DNA from: a virus | Length of the DNA: 31,106 nucleotides | Virus record (IMG/VR): IMGVR_UViG_3300021424_003802 | Span: 1-31,106 of that record | Direction: 5' to 3' (one strand) | Shown: one piece after another, positions 1-8,772 of the stretch | How positions within the stretch are numbered: position 1 is the first letter of the stretch | How the letters are laid out: every line of letters begins with the position of its first letter | Program-made: the position numbers and the translations under genes | Notes under the pieces: model-generated | What the model was told of the DNA's origin: nothing | Seen by the model: the letters and a program-made list of their open reading frames with translations, nothing else | The model's database searches: none

Positions 1-1678
1 TATTAACTTGATTATAATTACTGTGATTAATAGTTAAAGCATTACCTGAATTAGAACCACCAGTTCCTATTTTAGCAGTACCATATACATGAAGAGTTTT
101 TCCAGGACTCGTCGTTCCAATGCCGACTCTTCCTCCACCAGAGGCTGGTGCGCCACCAGTTACTCTCATAACTTCTTGCTGTGCAGACACACCATCATAT
201 GTTGTAAATTGTAAATGATAACCGCTTATGCCTTTGATGTAATTATCACCATTATTCCATGTGATACCATAGCCTTGAGTTAAAGTTACATTGCCATCAG
301 TAACAGACAATTTTTGTGCTGGACTTGACGTTCCGATACCAACATAACCAGTTGTTCCATGAATCATCAACTTAGAATCGCCAAGAACAACACTGCCACC
401 ATCATCTGCAGTATCGACTAATAGATGTAAGTGCCCTCTAGCTGAGTTATCACCTATCTGTTGTTGAGCAATAGCAGCTTTTCTGTAAAAAGAATTATTT
501 TCTCTATAGCCGAGAGTTATTCCCGTCAATTCTCCATTTGCAGTAGAAGTAGCGCCAAAATGTGCAAATTGACCTGTTGATGTTGCAACCTCTAGTTTAG
601 AATGCGGACTCGTCGTTCCAATGCCGACGTTGCCATTTCTTATAGCGAGTCTCGTTGCCACGCTTCGTGAATCATCTGCTACATCAATACCAAATGTTGT
701 TGCAACATAGCTGCTCCCCACCTCTGTCCAAATTCTTGCCTTATAATATGATTGATTTCCATTATACCAAGAAATTGCTTGACGACCAGTGGCTTGACCT
801 TCATTTTCAAAAAGATAGATTCCATCTCTAGTATTATTATCAGCCACTGTTGTATCAATATACAGTGCATTTGATGTGCCATTATCTAAATATGTTTGAC
901 CGCTGACATGCAGTTTTGTTGCAGGACTCGTCGTTCCAATGCCGACATTGCCTGTCACCAATAACCCACCAGCACTGATGTTCAGCTGACCAGTCATTGT
1001 ATCGCCAGCCTTTAGAACAGTATTATTCGCTTGACCATAAGCAGCATTTGCTTGAGCATAAGAATTATTTGCCTGACCATATGCAGAGTTTGCTTGACCG
1101 TAGGCGTCTAATGCACTGGAAAATTTATAGGTTGTTGATCCATCATCTGACCATCCCCATTTATCGACCGACTCATCCCATCGTAAAAAAGTATTTGTAG
1201 ACGAGCCACGATTTACAGTTATTCCTGCATTTAGAGCTGGTGTGCTACTTACATTTGACAATAGAACAATGTCAGCATCTTCAATCGTAAGAATTTCTGT
1301 ATTCAATGTTGTAGAGCTGCCCGATACAGTTAGATTTCCTGTGACAATTATATCACCAGAAACTGTGCCGCCTGCAGAATTAAATTTTAAATTTGCTGCA
1401 GCATATGCGTTATTTGCTTGATCATGTGCATTTGTTATCGCAGTATTTTGAGAACTTGCAGAGGTATTAAGCGTTGCAAATGTGGTATTAATTGTTGCAA
1501 ATGTAGAATTCGAGTTGGAACTTGCAGTATTCGCTTGTGTATATGCTGCGTTTGCTTGGCTATATGCAGCATTTGCTTGCTCATAAGCACCTTCATGTGC
1601 TGCAGCTAATGAACTTCTCGCACCAGCAGCATGAGTAGATCCAGTTCCTCCCATATCAATTGTTACAATTGTTGTCAT
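1..1678 (-). CDS. Tail fibre protein with VGIGTTSP repeats (3' end outside window)
   Basis: Open frame from an ATG at 1678 to the window edge (559 codons visible, no stop), so the C-terminus is missing. The N-terminal part holds AYxQAN heptads (residues about 32-55, again near 192-220), expected to form trimeric fibre shafts. Between them is a fibre domain ending in LRWDESVDKWGWSDDG, of a kind common in phage fibres. The rest repeats VGIGTTSP or VGIGTSSP four times, followed by KLHV, KLEV or KLSV. In many phage fibres such repeats lead to a C-terminal intramolecular chaperone (peptidase S74 type), which would lie off the window. Likely role: distal host-binding fibre or spike. It is the last visible gene of the fibre cluster, 12 bases after the collagen-like gene. 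The ribosome site is weak (AAGAAAAG). Fibre identity is confident; the receptor is unknown. Confidence 0.85.
   Translation of the reverse strand, partial: MTTIVTIDMGGTGSTHAAGARSSLAAAHEGAYEQANAAYSQANAAYTQANTASSNSNSTFATINTTFATLNTSASSQNTAITNAHDQANNAYAAANLKFNSAGGTVSGDIIVTGNLTVSGSSTTLNTEILTIEDADIVLLSNVSSTPALNAGITVNRGSSTNTFLRWDESVDKWGWSDDGSTTYKFSSALDAYGQANSAYGQANNSYAQANAAYGQANNTVLKAGDTMTGQLNISAGGLLVTGNVGIGTTSPATKLHVSGQTYLDNGTSNALYIDTTVADNNTRDGIYLFENEGQATGRQAISWYNGNQSYYKARIWTEVGSSYVATTFGIDVADDSRSVATRLAIRNGNVGIGTTSPHSKLEVATSTGQFAHFGATSTANGELTGITLGYRENNSFYRKAAIAQQQIGDNSARGHLHLLVDTADDGGSVVLGDSKLMIHGTTGYVGIGTSSPAQKLSVTDGNVTLTQGYGITWNNGDNYIKGISGYHLQFTTYDGVSAQQEVMRVTGGAPASGGGRVGIGTTSPGKTLHVYGTAKIGTGGSNSGNALTINHSNYNQVN
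105..946 (-). repeat. Four dispersed 22-23 bp repeats encoding VGIGTTSP
   Basis: Copies at 105-126, 321-343, 606-628 and 924-946. Three are identical over the shared core (complement begins GTCGGCATTGGAACGACGAG) and the one at 321 differs at several third positions. They encode the VGIGT(T/S)SP boundary motif between fibre domains. Near-identity at synonymous positions suggests recent duplication or gene conversion. Confidence 0.8.
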
Positions 1679-1690
1679 CTTTTCTTACTC

Positions 1691-4318
1691 TTAATAACTT
1701 ACATTCGCGAACGAATGACCACCAAAAAATGTTGTGCCACCATTAAACGTGACCAGTGCTATAATATCTAGTTTATTTGCAATGCCAGAAGCAAGAACAG
1801 GCACTTCAGAATTTGACCAATATACTGTGTTTGAAAAATTCACAACATTTGCTGCAGTCGCTGGTTGTCGTAAAACTAACGTGATTGGACACCCATTACC
1901 AGAAGCAGGTGAATTAGTAAATGTAATTGCAACATTTGCATTTTGCAATGTTAAATCAAAAATATTATTTCCTGCCAAATTTGCAGTAAATGACGATGTA
2001 GTCACTGTTGCAGAATTCACTCTTTCAAAATATCCAAATAATTGTACATTACCAGAGGCAGCAGGACCTTGAGGACCTTGTGGACCAATTGGACCAACAT
2101 CAGTGATGTTGATGGTTCCGACCATTGAAGAGTGATACTGACAAATATAATACAACGTGTTTGGTGCATCGTATGGAACAGCAAACGTGACATCTCCAGT
2201 TTGTGTACCATTATTTGTCACACCACTGCTGTATGCACTGCCTGTACCTGTGACCGCAGCAGTTTTAATCCAGAATGGGTGACCAGATGCGTTTACACTG
2301 AAGATATAAGTAAATCCGCGCAATAAATTTAAAGTTGGATTATTTGATCCATCAATTACATACGCACCAGATCCACTGTTTGTTACAGTATATGTTCGTG
2401 CACCAACTGTGCCTTGTGGTCCTTGTGGACCAGTTGCGCCAGAGGGACCCTGCGGACCTTGTGGACCTTGCGGACCTTGAGGACCTTGTGGACCTTGAGG
2501 ACCTTGTGAACCAGTTGCACCTTGTGGACCCTGTGGTCCAGGAACAGTTGATGCATCACCTTGTGATCCTTGAGGACCTTGAGGACCCTGTGGACCTTGT
2601 GGACCTTGAGGACCTTGTGGACCAGTGCTACCTTGTGGTCCTTGCGGACCTTGTGGTCCAGTGGATCCAACAGAACCCTGTGGACCTTGCGGACCTTGTG
2701 GTCCAGTGCTACCTTGTGGTCCTTGCGGACCTTGTGGACCTTGTGGACCTTGCGGTCCCTGAGGACCACCAGCTGGACCTGATGGACCTTGTGGACCAGC
2801 GTTACCCTGTGACCCTTGAGGACCTTGTGGACCCTGTGGACCTTGTGGTCCCGCAGCACCATTCACGCCTATTGTTCCATTTGCACCTGCAGGACCCTGT
2901 GGACCTTGCGGACCTTGCGGACCTTGCGGACCTTGAGGACCTTGCGGACCTGCAACATTGGAAACACCAGAGGGACCTTGTGGACCCTGTGGACCTTGTG
3001 GTCCTTGTGATCCAGCTGCACCATTTGCACCTGCAGAACCTTGTGGTCCTTGTGGACCTTGCGGACCTTGTGGACCTTGTGGTCCCTGAGGACCACCCGC
3101 TGGACCTGCAGGACCTGCAGGACCTGTTGGACCAGCTGGACCAGCGGCACCTGCCAATCCAATGGCAGCAGATGTAAATGTTCTTGCTTCAATAACTGTA
3201 TTACTTATTGGCGCGACATTAAAAGTAAGTGTGGTGCCAGATACCTGATAATCGACTGTTGGAACTTGCGATGTGCCATCGATGTAAATAAACGCAAGAT
3301 CAGTATTTGAAGAGCGAGTTAAAGTAAATGAGGTGCATGAACCTGTGCCAGTAAATCGATCTGATGTTACACGAGAAATATCTGCAATGTTTAATAAACT
3401 AATCGATCGAGCTTCAATAACTACTCCATTTGATGGTGCAGTATTGAATGTAAGTAACGTTAAACCAACTTGATAATCTACTTCAGCTTTCTGAGCGACA
3501 CCATTAAAATAAACAAATGTTTTTACAGTTGTTGTATTTTGAGAGAGTGTAAATTGTGTGCACGCACCATTTCCCGTAAATCGATCAATCACAAACTCAT
3601 TTGTTGTTGTTGCACCAGAGGGACCTTGTGGACCCTGTGGACCTTGTGGACCTTGTGGACCTTGTGGACCAGTTACACCTTGCGGTCCTTGTGGTCCCTG
3701 AGGACCAGTGACGCCTTGTGGTCCTTGTGGACCTTGTGGACCTGCAACATTGGAAACACCAGAGGGACCTTGTGGACCTTGAGGACCTTGTGGACCTTGC
3801 GGTCCAGAGTCACCAATTGTATAAATCTCAACATTCGCACCATTTGCAGGAGCTGATGTAAACACGATTTGATTATTACTTACATTATAATCAGCATTGC
3901 CTTGTAAAACAGTGTTGACAAATACAAGCGTGTGCGATTCACTAGTTGGTGTGACAGTTAAAGTAAATGTTGTACACGAACCATTGCCCGAAAAGATGTC
4001 TCTTGTAGAGCCAGGATTTCCAGTGCCAGTGCCTCCAAGAGATGTGAACGAGATGTTTGCATTCGAACCATTTGCTGTAACAGAAATAGCAACAGTACTG
4101 GTGTTTACAAAATTAAGGTGTTTATTGGATAAAACTGAGTCACCGTTCGCTGAAACTTGAACAGTATTTGCTGCAGCGTTTACATTTGCAAAAAGATCAT
4201 GACCGCCAACATTGATTGAATTGATATTGGACAGATTTCTTGATGAATCAAGAACAATTGTGTTTGCAGCGTCCAGTCCATTTTTGATACTGAACGTTTT
4301 ATTAAGTGTTGTTGCCAT
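1691..4318 (-). CDS. Collagen-like tail fibre protein with cupredoxin-like domain
   Basis: 875 residues. Residues 1-31 are an N-terminal module shared with the next fibre ([20 protein letters not shown] here). Residues 106-168, about 241-306 and about 316-380 are three copies of a small fibre domain beginning F(S/T)GxG(S/A)CTxFTL, each with a conserved Cys. Gly-X-Y triplets, mostly GPQ, fill residues 172-237 and about 386-640 (roughly 100 triplets), which should give a long collagen triple helix. Residues about 641-738 look like a cupredoxin (His680, Cys726, His729, Met732). A unique C-terminal domain follows (about 753-875). Likely role: trimeric, rod-like adsorption fibre. The 48-base gap upstream has only a weak ribosome site, so this gene probably belongs to the fibre operon starting further upstream. 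Very confident as a fibre; domain functions are inferred. Confidence 0.9.
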   Translation of the reverse strand: MATTLNKTFSIKNGLDAANTIVLDSSRNLSNINSINVGGHDLFANVNAAANTVQVSANGDSVLSNKHLNFVNTSTVAISVTANGSNANISFTSLGGTGTGNPGSTRDIFSGNGSCTTFTLTVTPTSESHTLVFVNTVLQGNADYNVSNNQIVFTSAPANGANVEIYTIGDSGPQGPQGPQGPQGPSGVSNVAGPQGPQGPQGVTGPQGPQGPQGVTGPQGPQGPQGPQGPQGPSGATTTNEFVIDRFTGNGACTQFTLSQNTTTVKTFVYFNGVAQKAEVDYQVGLTLLTFNTAPSNGVVIEARSISLLNIADISRVTSDRFTGTGSCTSFTLTRSSNTDLAFIYIDGTSQVPTVDYQVSGTTLTFNVAPISNTVIEARTFTSAAIGLAGAAGPAGPTGPAGPAGPAGGPQGPQGPQGPQGPQGPQGSAGANGAAGSQGPQGPQGPQGPSGVSNVAGPQGPQGPQGPQGPQGPQGPAGANGTIGVNGAAGPQGPQGPQGPQGSQGNAGPQGPSGPAGGPQGPQGPQGPQGPQGPQGSTGPQGPQGPQGSVGSTGPQGPQGPQGSTGPQGPQGPQGPQGPQGPQGSQGDASTVPGPQGPQGATGSQGPQGPQGPQGPQGPQGPQGPSGATGPQGPQGTVGARTYTVTNSGSGAYVIDGSNNPTLNLLRGFTYIFSVNASGHPFWIKTAAVTGTGSAYSSGVTNNGTQTGDVTFAVPYDAPNTLYYICQYHSSMVGTINITDVGPIGPQGPQGPAASGNVQLFGYFERVNSATVTTSSFTANLAGNNIFDLTLQNANVAITFTNSPASGNGCPITLVLRQPATAANVVNFSNTVYWSNSEVPVLASGIANKLDIIALVTFNGGTTFFGGHSFANVSY
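2105..2398 (-). other. Cupredoxin-like domain within collagen-like fibre
   Basis: Encodes residues about 641-738 of the 875-aa fibre. The segment reads as an alternating beta-strand domain with GHPFWIK near the middle and [16 protein letters not shown] at the end. The spacing His680, then Cys726-x2-His729-x2-Met732, resembles type 1 copper sites, where plastocyanin has His, then Cys-x2-His-x4-Met followed by a similar VG(K/T)I strand. Copper binding is inferred, not shown. A related copy is in the neighbouring 625-aa fibre. Confidence 0.6.
2399..3163 (-). repeat. 9-bp collagen-coding tandem repeat, long block
   Basis: Imperfect tandem 9-bp units, GGWCCTTGY on the plus strand, encoding Gly-Pro-Gln. 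The pattern is broken by short GAN, GST and GSV spacers and by two GPAGG phase shifts that insert one extra Gly. Such repeats easily expand or contract by slippage or recombination. They are coding and in frame. Confidence 0.9.
3608..3805 (-). repeat. 9-bp collagen-coding tandem repeat, short block
   Basis: Second block of GPQ-encoding 9-bp units in the same gene, about 22 triplets, separated from the long block by two globular fibre domains. The non-GPQ spacer GPSGVSNVA occurs in both blocks, which points to copying between them. Confidence 0.85.
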
Positions 4319-4366
4319 CTTCGTTCACTATCCCAAAAGAGCCAACGCCAGATTATAGAGCATTAA

Positions 4367-6244
4367 TTATGGTAAAATGCCATACCTCACTGAGCGAATT
4401 GTATTGATATTATTTGTAGCATTAAATAATAGTCGAACATCACCGCTTGAAATATCTGCGGAGAATGATCCGAGTGATGGACCTGTTTGAATTGTGCCAT
4501 ATTCTGTGATATAAACATTTGTTGCATCTTGAACTAGTACAATTTCTGTAGTATGATAGTTTGTAGAACTATTTGCCTGTACAAAATATTTTGTCGAGGC
4601 AAGTTGTGTTGCCGCAAATTTATCCAAGACAACTTGTCCAGAAGAGGAGGTTGTTACAGTATTTGTTGTAACATTTAAAGATCCAACCTGAAGCGAGAAT
4701 GTTACATTTGCATTCGCAACTGTTAATCCAACACCACCCGACGTAATCGTCACCGCACCATTTAGTGCTGACGTTCCTAATACTGTTAAGGCTGTATTAA
4801 TCGTAACTGGATTATTAAATTGTACAGTGTTACTATAAGTTGTTGTACCTGTAACGTTTAAATTTCCTGAAACGTTCGCAGTTGTAGCACTTATTGTGGT
4901 AACATTAATTAATTCTGCTTCTAAATTCGCAACAAGAGTTGCATTATTAAATGCACCAGTAATTACATTGGCAGTTAAATCACCCGTATAATCTGTAAAG
5001 AGTTTAAACTTACCGCTGTCTGACGCATCGCGGAAAAGACCTGCTTGTTTTGTTGTATCATATACACCAAAGAAACCAATATCAACTGCATCAGAAGTAT
5101 TATTTAATGCGAGTTTAATTAATGAATCTTCAACACTTAAAGTTGAAGTTTCGACAGTCGTTGTGTTTCCGAGTACGAATAAATTTCCAGTAACTGTCAT
5201 ATCCTTGTCGACAGTTACATTTGAAGCGAGAGTTAATGCTGCTGTAGGTCGACCAACGGAGGTAATTGATGCAGTATTCAGAGAAAATTCAATATTTCCA
5301 CGCTGTGCTGATGAACCAGATACTGATCCGCTTACATTAATACTTGCAGAGTTATTAAAGTTTACATTTGCATTTGCAATTAAAAGAGAATCATTGGTGT
5401 ATATTGCGACAAGATTTGCTGCAGCATTGGCTTGAGCATAAGCACCATTCGCTTGAGCATAGGCTCCATTAGCCTGAGCAAAGGCTAGATTTGCTTGAGC
5501 ATAAGCACCATTCGCTTGAGCATAGGCTCCGTTCGCCTGTGCATAAGCGCCATTGGCTTGCGCATAGGCTCCGTTGGCTTGAGCGTAAGCACCATTGGCT
5601 TGAGCATATGCAAAGGTCGATGGTGGTTCAATAACAATGTTACCAACCATGCCACCATGAGCTGTGCACTGATACACATATGTGTTGCCCTGTAATTCAT
5701 ATGGAACTTTCCAGTACAATGTACCAGTAACTTTACCTTGAGCAGCGGAGCCTGTTGTAACAACTCCAGCAGTTGAAACGTGAGTTAATCCAGTTTCAGT
5801 GTTTGCACCACCACTAGAAACACGAATTACAAATGGATGACCTGTTACATTTAAACTAAAGGCGAGTGATTCGCCTGCACGAACATACAATGTCGGATTA
5901 TTAACCGCTGCACCATATTGATCGAAGCGATATGCAGATGCGCCACTATTTGTTACATCTAATCTTGTTACCGCTGGCTGATAACTCGAATTCGCTTGAG
6001 CATAGGCTAAATTAGCGGTTGCATTTGCAACATTCGCAGTAGAATATGCCGAGTTGGCTTGATTATATGCGTTATTAGTATGATCTACTAGATTTAACCC
6101 AGCAACCGTAAGATATGTGCTCGCATTTATAGTGGTTGCATTCGCTGTAACAACATTCGATAAATTTCGATTCGAATCAACAATAATGGTATTTGCGACA
6201 TCAATACCATTTTTGACGCTAAACGTACGATTAAGAGTTGCCAT
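4367..6244 (-). CDS. Tail fibre protein with AYAQANG heptads and cupredoxin-like domain
   Basis: 625 residues. The first 30 residues match the N-terminal module of the collagen-like fibre (MATLNRTFSVKNGIDVANTI here), probably the attachment end. Residues 92-207 form a cupredoxin-like domain with His136, Cys193, His196 and Met199. Residues 211-275 are about nine AYAQANG-type heptads, a predicted helical trimeric shaft. A fibre domain with DIGFFGVYDTTKQAGLFRDA follows. The last 85 or so residues (HTTEIVLVQD, VYITEYGTIQ) match the C-terminus of the next fibre upstream. The start has a good ribosome site (AGGAGA five bases before ATG) and a T4-like late promoter motif (TATAAATA) just upstream. 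Likely role: host-contact fibre. Confident as fibre; exact position on the virion unknown. Confidence 0.88.
   Translation of the reverse strand: MATLNRTFSVKNGIDVANTIIVDSNRNLSNVVTANATTINASTYLTVAGLNLVDHTNNAYNQANSAYSTANVANATANLAYAQANSSYQPAVTRLDVTNSGASAYRFDQYGAAVNNPTLYVRAGESLAFSLNVTGHPFVIRVSSGGANTETGLTHVSTAGVVTTGSAAQGKVTGTLYWKVPYELQGNTYVYQCTAHGGMVGNIVIEPPSTFAYAQANGAYAQANGAYAQANGAYAQANGAYAQANGAYAQANLAFAQANGAYAQANGAYAQANAAANLVAIYTNDSLLIANANVNFNNSASINVSGSVSGSSAQRGNIEFSLNTASITSVGRPTAALTLASNVTVDKDMTVTGNLFVLGNTTTVETSTLSVEDSLIKLALNNTSDAVDIGFFGVYDTTKQAGLFRDASDSGKFKLFTDYTGDLTANVITGAFNNATLVANLEAELINVTTISATTANVSGNLNVTGTTTYSNTVQFNNPVTINTALTVLGTSALNGAVTITSGGVGLTVANANVTFSLQVGSLNVTTNTVTTSSSGQVVLDKFAATQLASTKYFVQANSSTNYHTTEIVLVQDATNVYITEYGTIQTGPSLGSFSADISSGDVRLLFNATNNINTIRSVRYGILP
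5420..5614 (-). repeat. 21-bp tandem repeat encoding AYAQANG heptads
   Basis: About nine imperfect 21-bp units (plus strand GCTTGAGCATAAGCACCATT and variants). Differences are mostly at third codon positions. The seven-residue period with Ala and Gln/Asn at fixed positions suits a trimeric coiled-coil-like shaft whose length could vary by unit gain or loss. Confidence 0.85.
5624..5971 (-). other. Cupredoxin-like domain within heptad fibre
   Basis: Encodes residues 92-207 of the 625-aa fibre. It parallels the copy in the collagen-like fibre: VTNSGASAY, then NNPTLYVRAG, GHPFVIR (His136), and VYQCTAHGGMVGNIVI (Cys193-x2-His196-x2-Met199). The conserved ligand set in two otherwise divergent copies supports a real metal site. 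Function is inferred. Confidence 0.6.
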
Positions 6245-6267
6245 TTAAATCTCCTGGGAATTCTTTC

Positions 6268-6275
6268 TATTTATA
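6268..6275 (-). promoter_or_regulatory. Candidate T4-like late promoter (TATAAATA)
   Basis: The minus strand reads TATAAATA 24 bases upstream of the ATG at 6244, in a 34-base intergenic gap. TATAAATA is the T4 late promoter element recognised by the gp55 sigma factor. Its place before the major fibre genes suits late expression. A single 8-base match in AT-rich DNA is only suggestive. Confidence 0.45.
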
Positions 6276-6278
6276 ATT

Positions 6279-7214
6279 TTAGGCTGTTAAAGCAGTTCTC
6301 ACAAGTTTTACAGTAATAATGTTATTATCAGGGTTATTTGGATGAAATATCAGATTACAGATACCACCAGCGACTGTCATAGAATAAGTACCGAGAGTAT
6401 AGGTATTAATAAGAGTTGCATATTCAGTTATATAAGCGGAAACTCCATCCTGCATCGTAAAGAGTTCGGTAGAATGATATGTATCCACTGTTTTAGACTG
6501 AATAATATATTTTACTGTAGTAAAATTTGAAGAGGAGAAACTATCGATAGTTATTGGAGCATTCGAGGTTGTTGTAAATACATTAAATGTGGTTTCGGTC
6601 GGACCTGAAACGATCACATTTGCAGAGACATATGAGGTGTTAACTGTCGTCGCACCGACTGTAATAGTCGAATTTTGTGTAGCCGACAGATTACCAGCTA
6701 AATTTACAGTAGCAACATTCGCAGTGCTTACATAAATTTGATTCCAAACTTTATTAGATGCACCGAGATTAAACGTATTTGATACATCAGGTATTAAATT
6801 ACTTGTAAAATCTGCAACAACAGAGACGGTATCTGTGTTTACATCACCGATAATTAAATTGCCATTTAGTGATATATCACCGCTTACATTTAAGTTTTGC
6901 TGGACGTTTAAAGTTCCAGTGACTGTACCACCAGCAATATTAAGTTTTAAATTTGCAAGATCGAATGCTGCGTTCGCTTGCGCATATGCCTCATTGGCAG
7001 CAGGACCAGAAGGACCAGTAGGACCAGCTGGACCTTGAGGACCCGTATTTCCTGTTGGTCCTTGAGGACCTTCTGGTCCACGAATGACTGAATCACGAAC
7101 GATTGTGCTACCAGTTTGCGGCTGAACAACCGCAATTTGATTCAGCGAAGGATTTACGACGACAGTTACTGTGTTACTAGTTGCCTGTACGATCGTGGGA
7201 TTTTCTAAACTCAT
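6279..7214 (-). CDS. Short tail fibre protein with collagen-like stalk
   Basis: 311 residues. The N-terminal part (1-46) differs from the other fibres. Residues about 48-73 are a short Gly-X-Y stalk (GPEGPQGPTGNTGPQGPAGP), then one or two AYAQAN/AFDLAN heptads, then a beta-rich fibre domain (GGTVTGTLNVQQNLNVSGDI). The C-terminal 85 or so residues (YHSTELFTMQDG, AYITEYATL) match the end of the 625-aa fibre. The start codon overlaps the stop of the upstream gene (ATGA), indicating translational coupling. Likely role: accessory or short fibre. Confident as a fibre by repeats and context. Confidence 0.85.
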   Translation of the reverse strand: MSLENPTIVQATSNTVTVVVNPSLNQIAVVQPQTGSTIVRDSVIRGPEGPQGPTGNTGPQGPAGPTGPSGPAANEAYAQANAAFDLANLKLNIAGGTVTGTLNVQQNLNVSGDISLNGNLIIGDVNTDTVSVVADFTSNLIPDVSNTFNLGASNKVWNQIYVSTANVATVNLAGNLSATQNSTITVGATTVNTSYVSANVIVSGPTETTFNVFTTTSNAPITIDSFSSSNFTTVKYIIQSKTVDTYHSTELFTMQDGVSAYITEYATLINTYTLGTYSMTVAGGICNLIFHPNNPDNNIITVKLVRTALTA

Positions 7215-7600
7215 AGTCGTGTAACTTCACCATATACAATCACGTCACCGAATAGAAGTTTTGAGACTTTACCTGCACCATCAACTAACTCCAAGTCGTA
7301 AACATATGTCGTCTTGGGAGGTTTTGAGGAAGATTCCATATCAACAGAAATATTTGCAGTTCTAGATGCAGCTAATTCTAATGAGACATTGCCTGTATTT
7401 GCAGTAATTGTAATCTCACCATTTGCTGAGGTAAGAGACTCAGTTACAGTGCTCGAATTATATCCTGGACGAATTTGCATACGAGCAGTATAACTTGCTA
7501 AATTTTGCACTGCATTGTTTGCATCCTTTACAGTGATCGCGAGTCCAAATGTTGAACCCTGCCACATTGAAAGATTATATTTGTTATCGTCGCAATACAT
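7211..7600 (-). CDS. Small tail or baseplate-associated protein
   Basis: 129 residues. It begins CDDNKYNLSMWQGSTFGLAITV, followed by LASYTARMQIRPGYNSSTVTESL and ends with YDLELVDGAGKVSKLLFGDVIVYGEVTR. This order (QG-T-F, YTARMQIRP, YDLEL...G-V) is one I recall from small Ig-like tail or baseplate-upper proteins of many tailed phages; no enzymatic motif is present. It is all-beta by appearance. The ribosome site is TAGGAT. It is translationally coupled to the 311-aa fibre downstream, so it may link the fibre to the baseplate. Family assignment is from memory. Confidence 0.6.
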   Translation of the reverse strand: MYCDDNKYNLSMWQGSTFGLAITVKDANNAVQNLASYTARMQIRPGYNSSTVTESLTSANGEITITANTGNVSLELAASRTANISVDMESSSKPPKTTYVYDLELVDGAGKVSKLLFGDVIVYGEVTRL

Positions 7601-7603
7601 TTT

Positions 7604-8764
7604 TTATCCTATAAATCCTGGTTTGTATACAGTTTTTCCGTTCTCGGATAATGCTGTAAGTTTTTGTTTTCGATTTGGTCCCTTTGTTGTATAAGAAGCG
7701 TGAACCCAACCACTGTTTGGACCTTCTTTTGGATCATAAAACTCTAAGATGATTTGATCGAACTCACAATTTTCACTGACCCACTTGGCAAGATCTGGAT
7801 TTGGGAGCCCATCGATTTCGAAGTCAATCGCCTCACCATTGCAATGTTGAGACTTGCTAGAACCACCAACAGCACTATTAAGGGCAGGACCACGATAGCC
7901 AGAATTAATACGCACGGGCTTATTAAAATGACGCCGCACAGGTTCAAGAATTTTTTCGCATACATTTTTAAGGTTTTGAGCATGATCAGCATTTGGTGTA
8001 TTATCAATTCGCTTTCGAATCGCAGTCTCCGATTTTGTAAATTCTTTTAAATTAAAGTGTTCAGATAATTGCATTTCTGGATTTACTTTTCCAGCAGCAG
8101 GTGCAGCAGCTGGAGCAGGAGCAGCTGCAGGTTTTGCGGCTGGTGCAGGACCACTTAATTGCGCGAAGTATGTGTTCGTCTTAGCCTTGCGATCCTCCAA
8201 GCCGTGAGTACCACCATTAACTTTTTTACTAATGGATAATATCGAAGCATCATTTACTCCTGTGTCACATAATGCCCAAAGTTTATTTTTTTCAAAGAAG
8301 AACATCGCTGACTCAAATGCAAGTTCACCAGCAACAAGGTCTGGATTTGTCATTACATCTGGACGATTGCAGTATTTAGAGAACGCGAGGTAATTATCGC
8401 GACCTGTTAATTGTAATGCACCACGTCCACGAAACTTCCAACCATCACCCGTCATTTCTGCACCATTGCCCATGCGTCCCGCATAGACACGATTCGCAAT
8501 TGCCTCTGGCTTGCGCTCATACTTCAATGCTTCTGCATCTGTCTTAAAATACTTACCAAAAATACCACGCAATCCTTTGGCTCCGTAGTTTAGATTCTCG
8601 GTAAATGCTTTGAATCCACCCGTTTCATGAGCAGTTTGCCCAAAGAAATGCGCAGCGCGAGCTGGTGAAAGTTTATAATAAGCAGCAGCAGCACGCAGAG
8701 TCCCAGGACCCCACGCACCGTCTGCTGTTACGCCAATTTTCTTTTGTAATGCTGCTAAACTCAT
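7604..8764 (-). CDS. Endolysin: GH19 chitinase-like domain fused to M15 peptidase
   Basis: 386 residues. Residues 1-203 match the GH19 lysozyme/chitinase fold: GQTAHETGGF with the general-acid Glu47, GAKGLRGIFGKYF, then GWKFRGRGALQLTGRDNY (109-125). An Ala/Pro linker (206-225) joins it to a C-terminal D-Ala-D-Ala carboxypeptidase-like (M15_3 type) domain: SGYRGPALN, SQHCNGEAIDF (zinc ligands His307 and Asp314) and WVHASY (His355). The protein could therefore cut both the glycan and the peptide of peptidoglycan. No signal peptide is seen, so it would need a holin. The ribosome site is GAGGTGAT. It follows the holin candidate and the lipoprotein, forming a lysis cassette. Alternative: a virion-associated lysin, but the cassette context favours endolysin. 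Confidence 0.9.
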   Translation of the reverse strand: MSLAALQKKIGVTADGAWGPGTLRAAAAYYKLSPARAAHFFGQTAHETGGFKAFTENLNYGAKGLRGIFGKYFKTDAEALKYERKPEAIANRVYAGRMGNGAEMTGDGWKFRGRGALQLTGRDNYLAFSKYCNRPDVMTNPDLVAGELAFESAMFFFEKNKLWALCDTGVNDASILSISKKVNGGTHGLEDRKAKTNTYFAQLSGPAPAAKPAAAPAPAAAPAAGKVNPEMQLSEHFNLKEFTKSETAIRKRIDNTPNADHAQNLKNVCEKILEPVRRHFNKPVRINSGYRGPALNSAVGGSSKSQHCNGEAIDFEIDGLPNPDLAKWVSENCEFDQIILEFYDPKEGPNSGWVHASYTTKGPNRKQKLTALSENGKTVYKPGFIG

Positions 8765-8772
8765 ATATCACC

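Noticed and set aside
2335-3177. Plus-strand 280-codon open frame opposite the collagen stalk
   Set aside because: It is made of DLVDLVDL-type periodic residues produced by the complement of the 9-bp GPQ repeat, has no domain, and opposes a clear fibre gene.
5420-5614. Regular 21-bp repeats as a CRISPR-like array
   Set aside because: The units abut with no unique spacers, stay in frame and encode AYAQANG heptads.
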